Shown here in pieces: positions 19,201 to 29,704 of a stretch of DNA of 64,000 nucleotides; the stretch's first letter is position 1, and each line of letters begins with the position of its first letter. The position numbers were made by a program, and so were the translations under genes. The notes beneath the pieces were generated by a model, which ran no database searches, was not told the DNA's origin, and worked only from the letters and a program-made list of their open reading frames with translations. The stretch spans positions 248,001 to 312,000 of the forward strand of contig NC_026494.1 of the NCBI RefSeq assembly GCF_000328475.2, written 5' to 3'. The stretch comes from Mycosarcoma maydis. Taxonomy: Eukaryota; Basidiomycota; Ustilaginomycetes; Ustilaginales.

Positions 19201-20340
19201 TTACTCTTGACTTGACAAATCATACATAAGTTAAAGCAAGTTTTGCAGGCTTTGATGAGCCATGGCTGTTATTTGTAACTGCTGCTGGTGGTGCTAACAT
19301 ACTGCTGCATATGACCTCGGACATGTAGACACACTCCGTCTCGGTGTGCCAACCTAGCCTCTCTTGTTTGCTTTGCTGCTCGACTCCAATGCTTCCTCGT
19401 ATATGCTCGGGCACCAGGTGTCAGTGTGCATTTCTTCGCCTCGGATCTGTTTGCAGTGCCACAAGGGTCCAGCAACAGCTGCAGTCTTGTCCGAGGTCTG
19501 TCTCTTGTAGCTGATTGTTCCGCCAGTCACACCTACCCTTGAGTCCGACCCGCATACCTAGGTCCGAGCTCGATCCCGATACCGACCTCACCATGAAGAA
19601 TTCGCTACAACACAACTCCAATGAGGCTCATCACCTTGCTGTAACGATCAACAATTGTCTCCTCTTTCGTTCTCGTTCTCGTTCTCGTTCTCGCTGGCCC
19701 TGCTGCTGCTCCACTGAGAGACCTCTCAGCCTCGATCGGACCTGCATCGTAGCAGTAGAGCTGTCGCATAGTCCGAGTCCGCCTGATTTGGTATGATCCG
19801 ATCGCCTCGAGGCATCAATCTGTGAACACTTCAGCATGCTCAAAGCATTGTTCTGCTCTCAAGTAGCTTCAAAATCGTTGTTCTTGTCGGACGATCAGCA
19901 CCCCGCAGCCTGGCTGCACGAACAGCATCCCTGCCCGAATCTCATACATTGGTCTCATCACTGCGCTTGGACCGGCCTCTGCGAAGCATCTCCCATATCG
20001 TCTTGCGCAGACCCCGCAGCTGTGCGTTGAGCTTCGTCGGAGCCCTCCCTCGCTAGCCTCCAACCAGTCTGAAGGCGTGGTTCATCTCGTGCATCGGCTG
20101 TCCGACGCATTCGACGCATCTCTGATCGACATTGCTTCCGAGCGGACTTGAGATGGACAAACCATAGCGTATCACCACCGATCCTTCCTTCGGTCCAGGC
20201 CGTCTCGTCTAGTACTCGAGCTCTCAACTTTGCATCTTCACTACCTCTTTCGCTTCTGTCCACCGCTTCGCTCGTGCTTAGACTCATCCGCTGAATACCC
20301 CCTCTGGCAATTTTAACTATCCTCGTGATACGGATAGCTT
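16242..20340. other. Gene-poor interval, no recognisable feature
   Basis: About 4.1 kb with only short, unconvincing ORFs in all frames. I looked for tRNA A and B boxes, snRNA core sequences and terminal repeats and recognised none. There is a (TTCTCG)n microsatellite of about four units near 19667-19695, and single TTCACGATTC elements near 16733 and 17189. AT-richer patches occur near 16700-16850 and 19100-19230. Confidence 0.4.
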
Positions 20341-23300
20341 AGGGTTGCGTTGCCAAGGCCTTAGCGGGGTATATACTCATCCACCTTCTTATTGCTCGCC
20401 ATCATCGTATCCCTCTTCACCACAACAAGCTCTACCTCTCCACTTCCACACTTTCTCTTCCCCTTCCTCCTTTCTTGCCCGTCTCGCTCAGATCGACCTC
20501 GATCCACCACATTCTTTTTTCGTCTTTGCCAACTTCGAGATCGCCTCCGGACTCGACCTCACACGCTCATTTGCAAACCCACATTCCTTTTGACATCTCC
20601 GACTTTCTAGTCAATTGGTTAATTCCTGTAAGTGACATATCAGAAGCTTAAAAACGGGGTGGTGGTGATCGCTGGAAAACAATGGACGACATCAATGACA
20701 TCAGCAACACAACTGCGGCCCATAAGGGAAGGTATCGCGGATAAAAAGCCGAAGCGCAAGGCAATACATCTAAACCCACCTTTCGTCGGAGCGTTAGCAC
20801 CAAAGTGGTCCTGCTGTCCTAGATTAAGCAGGATAGGGTCAGCGTCTTACATGGTGTGTGTAATGCAAAACGTCAGCATATGACAAGCGACACCAGACAT
20901 AATACCTAGGCTTGGAAGTAGGCGTTGCTCTCTTGGAACGACTGTGAGCTCTCGGAATAGATGGCTACATGGTGAACATGTCTAAGGTCTGACGATGGAT
21001 GATCAGCGACTATTTATGCGTCTCTGTGTCGCAAAGGATGCATCCTGTGCTGCGTAGCATCGTCCACTGACCCAATAGATTCATCTCTCTCTCTTCTCTC
21101 CTCCCTGCTTTACTTCTGGCCTTGCTCCTCTGCATCGCTGCTTCATCGTGGCCGTCTGTTTTGCTTCCGCCGCCGACACCATCGCTGCATGCCATCTGTT
21201 GATGTTCCATTCCTTTCGGCTTCGACGCCTCCTTGCGTCCGGATCCTGCGCGCTCCCCTGGTTTGACGTCTCGCATCGCGCATCTTCACCCACACTTCAA
21301 ATCGGGATCCGATTTGTTCAATCGCCGCGTGCATCGGGTGATGTCTCATTTTCGATCCACTTGGTAAACACAAAATCTGAAAATTGGACCCTGTCACGCT
21401 TGGCCTCCTTGCTTGGCATGCGCGCTGCTCGACGCGTTGCTGGCGTTCAACACTTGACTTGGGCGACCTCCTTGCGGCTCACATGACATGTTCAATACTG
21501 CCATGGATCAACAATTTATCACCATCGTGGTGCCTCGAACCTCGCCGTTCTCACCATCGGCACTGGAATGACTTGTCGCTACTGTCTTCACCTGTTTACT
21601 TTGGGTCATTTCGCGTCCGCAACTATCGCTTGGCCGCTTTGACTGCATCGCCCATCTGCAATGTCTGCTGCTCTCTCGTCACTCTCCACGTCTCCTCCGC
21701 TGCCATTCGCCCCCTTAACCGCTCTGCCACTTGGTCGTGATGCGTCATCATGTGCTATTCATGCGCTGTCTACTTGTGCGCTCGCCAACGGTATTTCGAT
21801 CGGCTTCGAGTCGTGTGCCTTGCCCCTTGCACACTGTTCTGCCTTGTCGATCCACCGTGGCCCTGCATGTCATCCCTATTGATCTCTGTTCAACAGCCCA
21901 CAGGCATCAGTCCAGATTGCTTCCATTCCGCGGATAGCGTCGACATACTTCAAACACTCCTTTCTTCACGTAAGTCAAGCTGTCTATACTTCTGACTCAT
22001 TGCCTCCTCCGAGAACGCTGCAGCAGACGGACGACCTGACCCTCTCTCCTCTGCTTCCCTTACTCTTTGCTTGTATTGCTGCTGCTCATCGCTTCTGACT
22101 GCCGCATGACATCTGCGTGTCTCCTCGCCTCTTGCGGCCGTAAATCGGTTCCGCCGCTGATCCTCGCTACTGCGCTCACGCCTCATGTGGCTCGTGTCAT
22201 TGGAACGTCTTCTGCTTGTTTTCGACTCCACGCTACCACACTGGCGCGTTCCCGTCGAAAATTGATATTGCCCATCAATTGTTCCCGCACCTCCTTTACC
22301 TATTTCCTTCCTCGCCTGGCTTGCTTCTTGCTCCTCTGCTTCCGCGGCAATTTCGGCTCGGCGTTCTCTTTCTCCCGACAAACAACCTCATGCACGCCTT
22401 CTGCATGTGATGGCTTGCGATGCATATCATGGCCATCATGCGCGCCTTGTTGTTGGTGAATGTGCGTGCCTTCGTATGCTTCTACGTTCTTGACGCCGCC
22501 TACGGAACGCTGCATGCCCCATCGTGACGATGCTGCTCCTCCCCTGTTGCCACTGATCTTGTCCCTCGTCTGCTTGCAGCGCGAACGCCGGATACCGCAA
22601 GGTAGCCCTCCCGGTTCCTTTTGTTTGTTGTTCAGCCCTCGGCACTCTCGCTGTCTCCTCTACAGTCGAAACAAATCGTCCGAATTATTCTACTCGAGCT
22701 CTAATCGCTCAAGCTCCGAACGCCGTCCATCTTTTGCGCCACTCCTGAAGCCAACTGCTGCATTCCGCACGCCCGATCTTGCAAGTGCCTGCCTCCGGTT
22801 CGCCACTGCGATTGATATTCCTCGCCCATTCCAGAAATCGCGCTCATCACATTCCCAAACAAGCAGCCTGCGGTTAGCTTTCCTGCAAAGTAAGTGATTC
22901 TTTCCTGCTTTCTAGTCTCCTTTCCTCCCCTTCCCTGAAACTATGATATCGAACATACAGCGCTTTGGCTCGAGAATGATGTTTGTTTGGAGGCCCTTGG
23001 CGGCCCATCCCGAGCAGTCCCAGGATTTGAGCTGGCTTCTCTTGCGATTTCTTTAAAAAAGACCTTGATATGCCTTGCTTGTTTTTGGAAGGCCCTCATC
23101 GATCTCAAGCCACTCCTCTCCCTTTCTCGCGTCTCGTTCCTTCTTTGCCGTCATCAGAAAGCTGACTGCTGACGCTATAGCCGTTCACTCCACTCTCTGG
23201 CCCTCTCCCCCTCTCCCTCCCTGCTTCTACGGTCCTGACTCCGACCCTGCTCTGTCCAACTCCGAAACACGCTCTTTGTCTCGTTCCCTTTCTTGATACT

Positions 23301-23418
23301 TCGGAATTCATCAACGACCGCCCTCGCACTGCATTGATTAACTCGCTCGCTAATCTCACCCTCATCAGACACCATCCGTGATATTGTTTTCCACCCCATC
23401 TCAACGACCACATCCATC
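20341..23418 (+). promoter_or_regulatory. Putative promoter and ~3-kb intron-bearing 5' leader of the cyclin gene
   Basis: A TATATA box lies at 20370-20375 and is followed by 3 kb of strongly pyrimidine-rich sense strand without a protein-like ORF. GTAAGT donors occur at 20628, 21970 and 22890. The latter two have plausible nearby acceptors: CTGCAGCAG about 60 bases on, and GAACATACAG about 75 bases on. Together this suggests a long, spliced untranslated leader for the downstream cyclin. A separate noncoding transcript is the alternative. No transcript evidence is available. Confidence 0.4.
20370..20375 (+). promoter_or_regulatory. Candidate TATA box
   Basis: TATATA in the context GGGGTATATACTC, directly before the start of the CT-rich stretch that runs to the cyclin ATG. 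Position and context only; the start site is inferred. Confidence 0.3.
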
Positions 23419-24981
23419 ATGACCGCCTCTGTCAGCTCGAACCAAACATCTCTGTCTCGTCGCTCGTCTCACAACCGCCACTCCCGCATTAGCTCGGGAT
23501 CGTCTAGTGCAAGTTCCGGCTCTTCGCGACCACGATCGTCTCGCGGCAGGAGCACATCGCCTATCAACCCCACCAAGCAGGAAGCAGCTGTCCAAATGGC
23601 TGCAAAGCGTGCGTCGGTATCGAGTGTCGGCTCGACAATCTCTTCGTCCTATTCGACCTTGACTGCAGACTCCAAGGTGGCCGATACAACAGCTGCTACC
23701 TCGACCGTGTCAGCTTCCGCATCTAGCAATAAGGTTCCCGCCGGACTTCGTGCGATGCTGTTTGAAGAGGAATACCAAGAAGAAGCGATCGAGCACATGC
23801 ACCACATGGAGCTGCAAACCGTCGCTGCCGTCGAGCTCATGGATGTTCAGCCCGAGCTCAAGTGGTTCATGCGCCCTTACCTTGTTGACTTCCTGATCGA
23901 GATCCACCAGACTTTCCGCCTCCGTCCCGAAACACTTTTCCTCACCATGAACATTGTCGACCGCTACGTTTCGAAACGTATCGTGTACAAGCGCCATTAC
24001 CAGCTGGTCGGCTGCGCAGCTCTCTTGATCGCCGCCAAATTCGAGGATGCCAAGGATCGCGTTCCTACGGTCAAAGAACTCAGCCAGATGTGCTGCAACG
24101 CCTACGACGAGTCGGCCTTTGCCCAGATGGAGGGACACGTGCTCTCTACCATTGGCTGGACTCTAGGCCACCCAACTGCCGAAGCTTGGCTCCGAATCGA
24201 AAGCGTTCGGGGTGGCGAAGACTTAAAAACGGTCAACCTCGCCCGCTTCTTCCTCGAGGTGAGCCTGTTTCACCGCGATTTCATTTCGCTGAAATCCTCG
24301 GCGCTCACCACGGGCGCTTTGATTTTGGCACGCTTCATTTGTGGACTTCCGCAATCGACTCAACTTTCCCTGAACGCCGAGGCAGCCAAGGCAGCGCACA
24401 TGCTGGACGCCTACGTCTGGGAGAACCTTCAAGATCTGTCGCTGATCTTGATCAAGAAGTACTCGTACGCCTATTTCTCCAGCGCCTCGACCGTCGCATG
24501 CGAATGGTACCGAGCGCGTGTGGCGGCTGCCAAATCATCGCCACCATCAGGCCTGCTTCCTGCACAGGCACTCACGCGCAATGCCGGTGCAGTAGCCCAG
24601 GAGGTGGATGACGACGATTCGATGTGCTCGCAGCCCACCACGCCTGCTTCGTCGGTGCAATCGACGCCGTCCCGCTCAATGGACGAGGATGAAGATGAGG
24701 ACGAGGAGGACGACATGCCCGTCACGCCTTTGTCTCTTTATTCATTGCACGATCCACTGGTAGCCGCTGCTAACGCTGCAGGTCTTCCTGTGCCCATGCC
24801 TTCTTCGCGTGCTTCAGCGCAGGACAAAGAGAGACGCTTGTCGTCTTCCAGCGCCAGCACCGAAAAGCCAATGCCAAGCAGCAAGAGCGCATCCACTCAC
24901 CTGACGGTGCAACAGCCCATGCTCGGCGCAAGAAAGCCGCTCGGAAACGTGGTCTGGAACGTTAATGTCCAGCAGTTCTGA
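23419..24981 (+). CDS. CLN1: G1 cyclin (Cln1-like)
   Basis: Intronless, 520 residues. A Ser/Arg-rich N-terminal region (1-110) precedes the cyclin box, which opens with ELKWFMRPYLVDFLIEIHQT, the form of the MRAILVDW motif found in cyclins, and continues with NIVDRYVSKR and GCAALLIAAKFED. A second cyclin fold extends to about residue 370 (ARFFLEVSLFHRDFISLKSS). The C-terminal third is Ser/Thr/Pro-rich with SQPTTP, STPSRS and MPVTPLS, possible CDK sites, next to the acidic DEDEDEEDD run. This resembles the PEST-like tail of unstable G1 cyclins. Similarity and layout point to the Cln1 type that controls G1 and mating or filament choices in smuts; a Puc1-like name is equivalent. It has the longest upstream region in the window. 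Confidence 0.85.
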   Translation: MTASVSSNQTSLSRRSSHNRHSRISSGSSSASSGSSRPRSSRGRSTSPINPTKQEAAVQMAAKRASVSSVGSTISSSYSTLTADSKVADTTAATSTVSASASSNKVPAGLRAMLFEEEYQEEAIEHMHHMELQTVAAVELMDVQPELKWFMRPYLVDFLIEIHQTFRLRPETLFLTMNIVDRYVSKRIVYKRHYQLVGCAALLIAAKFEDAKDRVPTVKELSQMCCNAYDESAFAQMEGHVLSTIGWTLGHPTAEAWLRIESVRGGEDLKTVNLARFFLEVSLFHRDFISLKSSALTTGALILARFICGLPQSTQLSLNAEAAKAAHMLDAYVWENLQDLSLILIKKYSYAYFSSASTVACEWYRARVAAAKSSPPSGLLPAQALTRNAGAVAQEVDDDDSMCSQPTTPASSVQSTPSRSMDEDEDEDEEDDMPVTPLSLYSLHDPLVAAANAAGLPVPMPSSRASAQDKERRLSSSSASTEKPMPSSKSASTHLTVQQPMLGARKPLGNVVWNVNVQQF

Positions 24982-25809
24982 GCTTAGATCATCTCGCACT
25001 TCCGCTCTCCGTCTCGCTCCCGCATCAAAAGTCTCTCGGCCTTCTTGGACTTGTGTCATACTGTGTTTTTAGCAAGCATCTTTCTCTCTCGATTAGCATT
25101 CTGGCCCCGTTCCCAACCCCTGTTGCTCCCACTTTCCCCTTTCCTCTCCCCCATTTTCCCCTATCAACATGCACTCTACAATCTAGCAATGGGCTCGCGC
25201 GCCTTGATTGGCGCCGTTGAGCCTTGTTTTATATATTTTCTCCATCAAGATGCTTTCTGCTCTTTACAGGAACGCAATTCACGATTTGTGATTATCTTCA
25301 TGTTGCATGGAATCTCGAACAAACAAATATCTTTTGACGATACGTCATGTTTATTCGTGATTCGACAGGTGCGTGTTGTGTCGCCGATCTGCCTGCCTAC
25401 TGCTTGCCTTGCTGTAACTATGAGGGGATCACGGATTGGGAATCGCAGTGTTAGACAGGTGGCAGCCTGTGAGTGTAACTCGGGACTTGTTCACTCACGC
25501 GAAAAAAATTAGCCTGAAATCCGAGACGTCCGATTGGTTGACGAGTCACCACATCCTGGCATATGAAACTTAACATATTTCATTTTGGCTCACGCTCGTG
25601 GCTCACGCGCTGCCTGTGAGAGAGCGGACGACAGAGGATCTAATCAGCAAGTGAAGCTTGAAGTCGTGAGTGGGTGTTGCAGGAAGAAACCAACTCGTGA
25701 CTCGTGATTTGTTCGGGGATTCGCCGAAAGATGAGGGAGAAGCCAACTCTTTCTCACTTCCCTGATTCGCTTTGCTTTTTCTTCCCCACCACTTTCTGGT
25801 AGAGCAGTC
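24982..25809. other. Intergenic: cyclin 3' region and LYS4 promoter
   Basis: No convincing gene. A pyrimidine-rich tract (about 25080-25160) follows the cyclin. TCACGA-core elements lie around 25277-25290, 25355-25365 and 25694-25710 (ACTCGTGACTCGTGATTTG), upstream of LYS4. Confidence 0.45.
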
Positions 25810-28035
25810 TTGACGTTTGCACACATCGCCATGGGAGCATCCAACTTACTGCGCTTCGGCGCAGTCACTCGAATCTCGACACCTCTGCTTTCACGACGCA
25901 GCCTTGCAACCCACGCAGCCGTCAATCCAGCAAGCGGAACCTACAACCTCGTCGAAAAGATCGTACAGAAGTATGCCGTCGACCTCTCCCCCGGCTCGCA
26001 CGTCAAGTCGGGTGACTACGTCTCCATTCGCCCCGGCACCGTGATGACGCACGACAACACCGGACCCGTCATCTCTAAGTTTGGTTCCATTGGCGCCACT
26101 TCGATCTACAACCCAGACCAAGTGGTGTTTGCGCTCGATCACGATGTGCAGAACAAGTCAGCCAAGAACCTGGAAAAGTACAGCAAGATCGAGAGCTTTG
26201 CACGCAAGCATGGCATCGACTTCTACCCTGCTGGTAGGGGTATCGGTCACCAGGTGTTGGTTGAGGAAGGGTACGCTTTCCCTCAGACGTTGGCGGTGGC
26301 GAGCGATTCTCATTCCAATATGTACGGTGGTGTTGGATGCCTGGGCACACCCATCGTAAGGACAGATGCGGCGGCTATTTGGGCTACGGGTCAGACGTGG
26401 TGGCAGATCCCCGAAGTCGTCAAAGTCGAGTTGAAGGGCGAGCTGCCAAAGGGCGTTACTGGCAAGGACGTCATCGTGGCGCTCTGTGGCTACTTTAACA
26501 AGGATCAGGTTTTGAATGCAGCCATCGAATTCCACGGCTCTGGTCTCTCGTCGCTTTCAGTGGAAGAGCGTTTGGCGATTGCCAACATGACGACTGAATG
26601 GGGTGCTCTCGCCGGTCTGTTCCCTACCGACGATGTCACCCTCTCGTGGTACGAGAAGCAAATCCGCAAGCGCGACAAGCTCGAATTTCAAATCGGCTCC
26701 TCTCCCTCTCCCTCAAATTCGCACCCACGACTCAACATGAACCGCCTCGACGAGCTCTCAAGAACCCTGCTCCGACCCGACTCTGGCGCAGTCTACTCGA
26801 AGCACCTCACACTCGACTTGGCCACGCTTGTTCCGCATGTCAGCGGTCCGAACTCTGTCAAAGTGTCGACCCCACTCGATGAGCTCACCTCGCAAAACAT
26901 TGCGATCAACAAAGCCTATCTCGTGTCGTGCGTCAACTCACGCGCTTCTGATCTCAAAGCCGCCGCCGACGTGATTCGCGGTAAAAAAGTGGCTCCAGGA
27001 GTCGAGTTCTACGTTGCTGCCGCGAGTAGTGTCGTTCAACGCGAAGCCGAGGAGGCGGGTGACTGGGGAGCGTTGATGGCTGCCGGTGCCAAACCGTTGC
27101 CTGCCGGATGCGGACCGTGTATCGGACTGGGTGTGGGTCTGTTGGAGGATGGAGAGGTGGGTATCTCGGCGACCAACAGGAATTACAAGGGTCGAATGGG
27201 TAGTCCAAACGCTCAGGCATATTTGGCAAGTCCCGCTGTAGTGGCGGCTTCGGCGATCGAGGGCAAGATCTGCGGTCCGAGCGATTTGGATGTGAGTTTG
27301 TTGCCTCCATCCAAGGGACTAAAGTATTCGATCTCTACGGCTGCTAATGCCGCGCCGGCTGATGCATCTTCGACGGACGCCTCTGCTGGTGGAGTTGAAA
27401 TCCTCGATAGCTTCCCAACCGCCTTCTCCGGTCCACTCATCTTTGCGCCCCAAGACAATCTCAACACGGATGGCATCTACCCCGGCAAGTACACGTACCA
27501 AGACGATATCACCCCGGAGAAACAAGCCGAAGTAGTGATGGAGAACTACGATGCTTCGTTCGCTTCCACCGTTGCCGGGCTTCGTGCTTCCTCGTCTTCC
27601 TCCTCGTCGACAAAGCAGGGACCGATTTTGATTGGAGGGTACAACTTCGGCACGGGTTCTTCACGAGAACAAGCGGCTACCGCGCTCAAGTATGCCGGTA
27701 TCCCTCTCGTCCTTGCCGGTTCGTTTGGCGACATCTTTCAACGAAACGCCATCAACAACGGTCTCATCTGCCTGGAATCACACCAACTCGTGCAGGACTT
27801 GACACGTTTGTACCTCGAAAACGAAGGCGGAGTGAGGAACTCCAAGGCGATCCTGCTGGACGAATCCAAGGTGCACATCGACTCGAGTACCGGAAGCATC
27901 AACTTGTCGTTCAAAGGCCCTGATGGTGCCAAGATCGAACGAACGTATACGGCCAAACCAGCGGGCATCGGGAGGAGTGTCCAGGAAATCTACACTGCCG
28001 GTGGATTGGAAAAGTGGGTCAAGCAGAGGATTTGA
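25810..28035 (+). CDS. LYS4: Homoaconitase, mitochondrial (lysine biosynthesis)
   Basis: Intronless, 741 residues. An N-terminal presequence (SNLLRFGAVTRISTPLLSRR) leads into the aconitase fold. The block GDYVSIRPGTVMTHDNTGPV and the following FALDHDVQNKS are characteristic of fungal homoaconitase rather than aconitase. The [4Fe-4S] ligands are Cys374 (SCVNSR) and Cys434/Cys437 (AGCGPCIG). The swivel domain begins near FSGPLIFAPQDNLNTDGIYP and carries the NFGTGSSREQAA loop. The enzyme converts homocitrate and homoaconitate to homoisocitrate in the alpha-aminoadipate route to lysine. Two Ser-rich insertions (SSPSPSNS and ASSSSSSS) are spacer-like. The ATG at 25831 (GCCATGG) is a good alternative start. 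It converges with the SVF1-family gene. Confidence 0.94.
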   Translation: MTFAHIAMGASNLLRFGAVTRISTPLLSRRSLATHAAVNPASGTYNLVEKIVQKYAVDLSPGSHVKSGDYVSIRPGTVMTHDNTGPVISKFGSIGATSIYNPDQVVFALDHDVQNKSAKNLEKYSKIESFARKHGIDFYPAGRGIGHQVLVEEGYAFPQTLAVASDSHSNMYGGVGCLGTPIVRTDAAAIWATGQTWWQIPEVVKVELKGELPKGVTGKDVIVALCGYFNKDQVLNAAIEFHGSGLSSLSVEERLAIANMTTEWGALAGLFPTDDVTLSWYEKQIRKRDKLEFQIGSSPSPSNSHPRLNMNRLDELSRTLLRPDSGAVYSKHLTLDLATLVPHVSGPNSVKVSTPLDELTSQNIAINKAYLVSCVNSRASDLKAAADVIRGKKVAPGVEFYVAAASSVVQREAEEAGDWGALMAAGAKPLPAGCGPCIGLGVGLLEDGEVGISATNRNYKGRMGSPNAQAYLASPAVVAASAIEGKICGPSDLDVSLLPPSKGLKYSISTAANAAPADASSTDASAGGVEILDSFPTAFSGPLIFAPQDNLNTDGIYPGKYTYQDDITPEKQAEVVMENYDASFASTVAGLRASSSSSSSTKQGPILIGGYNFGTGSSREQAATALKYAGIPLVLAGSFGDIFQRNAINNGLICLESHQLVQDLTRLYLENEGGVRNSKAILLDESKVHIDSSTGSINLSFKGPDGAKIERTYTAKPAGIGRSVQEIYTAGGLEKWVKQRI

Positions 28036-28296
28036 TCTGTTGGCACACGCCATTTGGGTCAACAAATGAGTTAACTGGCTCTCGACCCTCCTCGCATCAC
28101 AGAGCATACCTGAGAATCTCACAAAGCCACACGAGACACTGGCAACACGCAACATGCAACGTGCAAGCCCCGTGATTCATGATTGTTTGCATTCCAAAAA
28201 TCGAGTGGTGTGAGCTGAACAAAAACCCGCCGTGCTTTCCAAAGGCATCACCAAACATATGCACACGCATCGCAACTCCGAATGAGCAAACGCCCT

Positions 28297-29640
28297 CTAA
28301 CCACTGATGAAAGTATGTTCCTCAAACAGCGTGCCCTTAACCTCGGTGGCCTCGCCTTTTCCAGCACCGCTGTACGATTCTGGCAATTTGATCGTCAGTG
28401 TAGCGTCATTCAACGTCTGGTAGATGAACGGCTTGGTACCGGCCACGTAGTTGACCAGCTTGCGCACCATATATGGGATCTCGGCCAACACATCCACCTT
28501 GTCGACCAGACCGTGCGTCTCGCTCGAAGGGTATGGTTTGCCGAGGTCCACCTTGAGCGAAGCGTCCACGTGGTTTGCTATGTCACCTTTGCCTGTCGAA
28601 GCGTCGAGCAGCGGTCCTTGCCAGTGGTACTCGATCGACTGCGGAGCTTGGTAGTCCGTCTCCTGGTCCAGCATCTTATCGAGATGCTTGACGTACGAAT
28701 TGCTTTGATGGCTGGGTTGCGAGTCTGCTGCACCTGCGGCACGGGTGGCAGCGGTGACACAGACGAGCTTACCCTCGGCAACGATGGATCCGATGTTGAC
28801 CGTGAGCGACTGACGCTGTTGCTGCGCGGCTGCCTGATCGACGCTGCCATAATCCGGCGTGGTGGTGAACTCCATCATGACACCGCTCACCCTTCCGAGC
28901 TTTTCGTGGTGGGCTTGGAAGTTGGCAAAGTTCCACTTGGCAGCTACCAAATTGGGACGCATACCTTGGATGGCATGAACAAACATACCTTTGCCCTTGG
29001 CATCGATGGCACTGCCTTGCGAGATGATGTGTCCATCGCTCTCTGCCACAGGCCAGAAACGGTGGATGACGTAGCCTTCAGGACTACCGAGGTTGGAGCC
29101 AAAGTAGCTGAAGCCGCCCTTGGGACCCGAGCCGAGCTTCCAGCCTTTGACGGCAGAAGGTCGGGTGAAGGACCAAGAGAGCTGTAGATCCTTGCCCAGG
29201 TTGGCCGTGATAGAGTATCGGTCGTCGCCGGCGTCGGTGGTGGTAAAGTCGACGCTGAACTCGGCGGCTTTGCTAGAACGCTTGTCGTTCTGGGCGGCGA
29301 ACTTGGTCACGTTGACCGACTTCCAAATTCTTTTACCGGTCTTTGGGTTGAAGTACTTGAACGTCATTTGAACCTGAGGATACCAGAGACCAACGGCCGA
29401 GTGAATGATTTGCGAAGTGGCAAAGGAGCCATCGTCTAGCACAGAGTACCAGGTCTGAGTCTCGGTGGTGAATCCACCGGCACAGGTCCATTCCAGATCT
29501 GAGGCTTCGAGGGGACCAAAGAGGGCGTCTTGAGCGACCGTGTCGGTGATGGCGTGGAAGTTGCTTCCAGAAGCAGTTGCGGCGCCACCAGCTGCACCAG
29601 AGGCAGCGTCGCCTTTGATCCAGGATCCCCAACCAGACAT
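28297..29640 (-). CDS. SVF1: Survival factor 1 (Svf1) family lipid-binding protein
   Basis: 447 residues from the ATG at 29640 (MSGWGSWIKGD); the frame stays open upstream to 29796, but that extension is repeat-derived. Family blocks include EWTCAGGFTTETQTWYSVLD, HSAVGLWYPQVQMTFKYFNP and YIHRFWP-like VIHRFWPVAES. Svf1 proteins have two lipocalin-like halves and a short N-terminal amphipathic segment. In yeast Svf1 protects against oxidative and cold stress and has been linked to ceramide transfer between ER and Golgi. The N-terminal GWGSWIKGDA fits the membrane-binding segment. The end GTLFEEHTFISG is typical of the family. Confidence 0.9.
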   Translation of the reverse strand: MSGWGSWIKGDAASGAAGGAATASGSNFHAITDTVAQDALFGPLEASDLEWTCAGGFTTETQTWYSVLDDGSFATSQIIHSAVGLWYPQVQMTFKYFNPKTGKRIWKSVNVTKFAAQNDKRSSKAAEFSVDFTTTDAGDDRYSITANLGKDLQLSWSFTRPSAVKGWKLGSGPKGGFSYFGSNLGSPEGYVIHRFWPVAESDGHIISQGSAIDAKGKGMFVHAIQGMRPNLVAAKWNFANFQAHHEKLGRVSGVMMEFTTTPDYGSVDQAAAQQQRQSLTVNIGSIVAEGKLVCVTAATRAAGAADSQPSHQSNSYVKHLDKMLDQETDYQAPQSIEYHWQGPLLDASTGKGDIANHVDASLKVDLGKPYPSSETHGLVDKVDVLAEIPYMVRKLVNYVAGTKPFIYQTLNDATLTIKLPESYSGAGKGEATEVKGTLFEEHTFISG

Positions 29641-29704
29641 GACTGTGTGAGCGGCGTAGAGATATAGCGAGATGACTGTGTGAGCGGCGTAGAGATATAG
29701 CGAG
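29641..29704. repeat. 33-bp direct tandem duplication in the SVF1 leader
   Basis: The unit starting GACTGTGTGAGCGGCGTAGA at 29641 recurs at 29674, 33 bases on, and matches through 29704. It abuts the SVF1 ATG. The length is a multiple of three, so the upstream frame stays open and would encode LYLYAAHTV twice. Confidence 0.9.
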
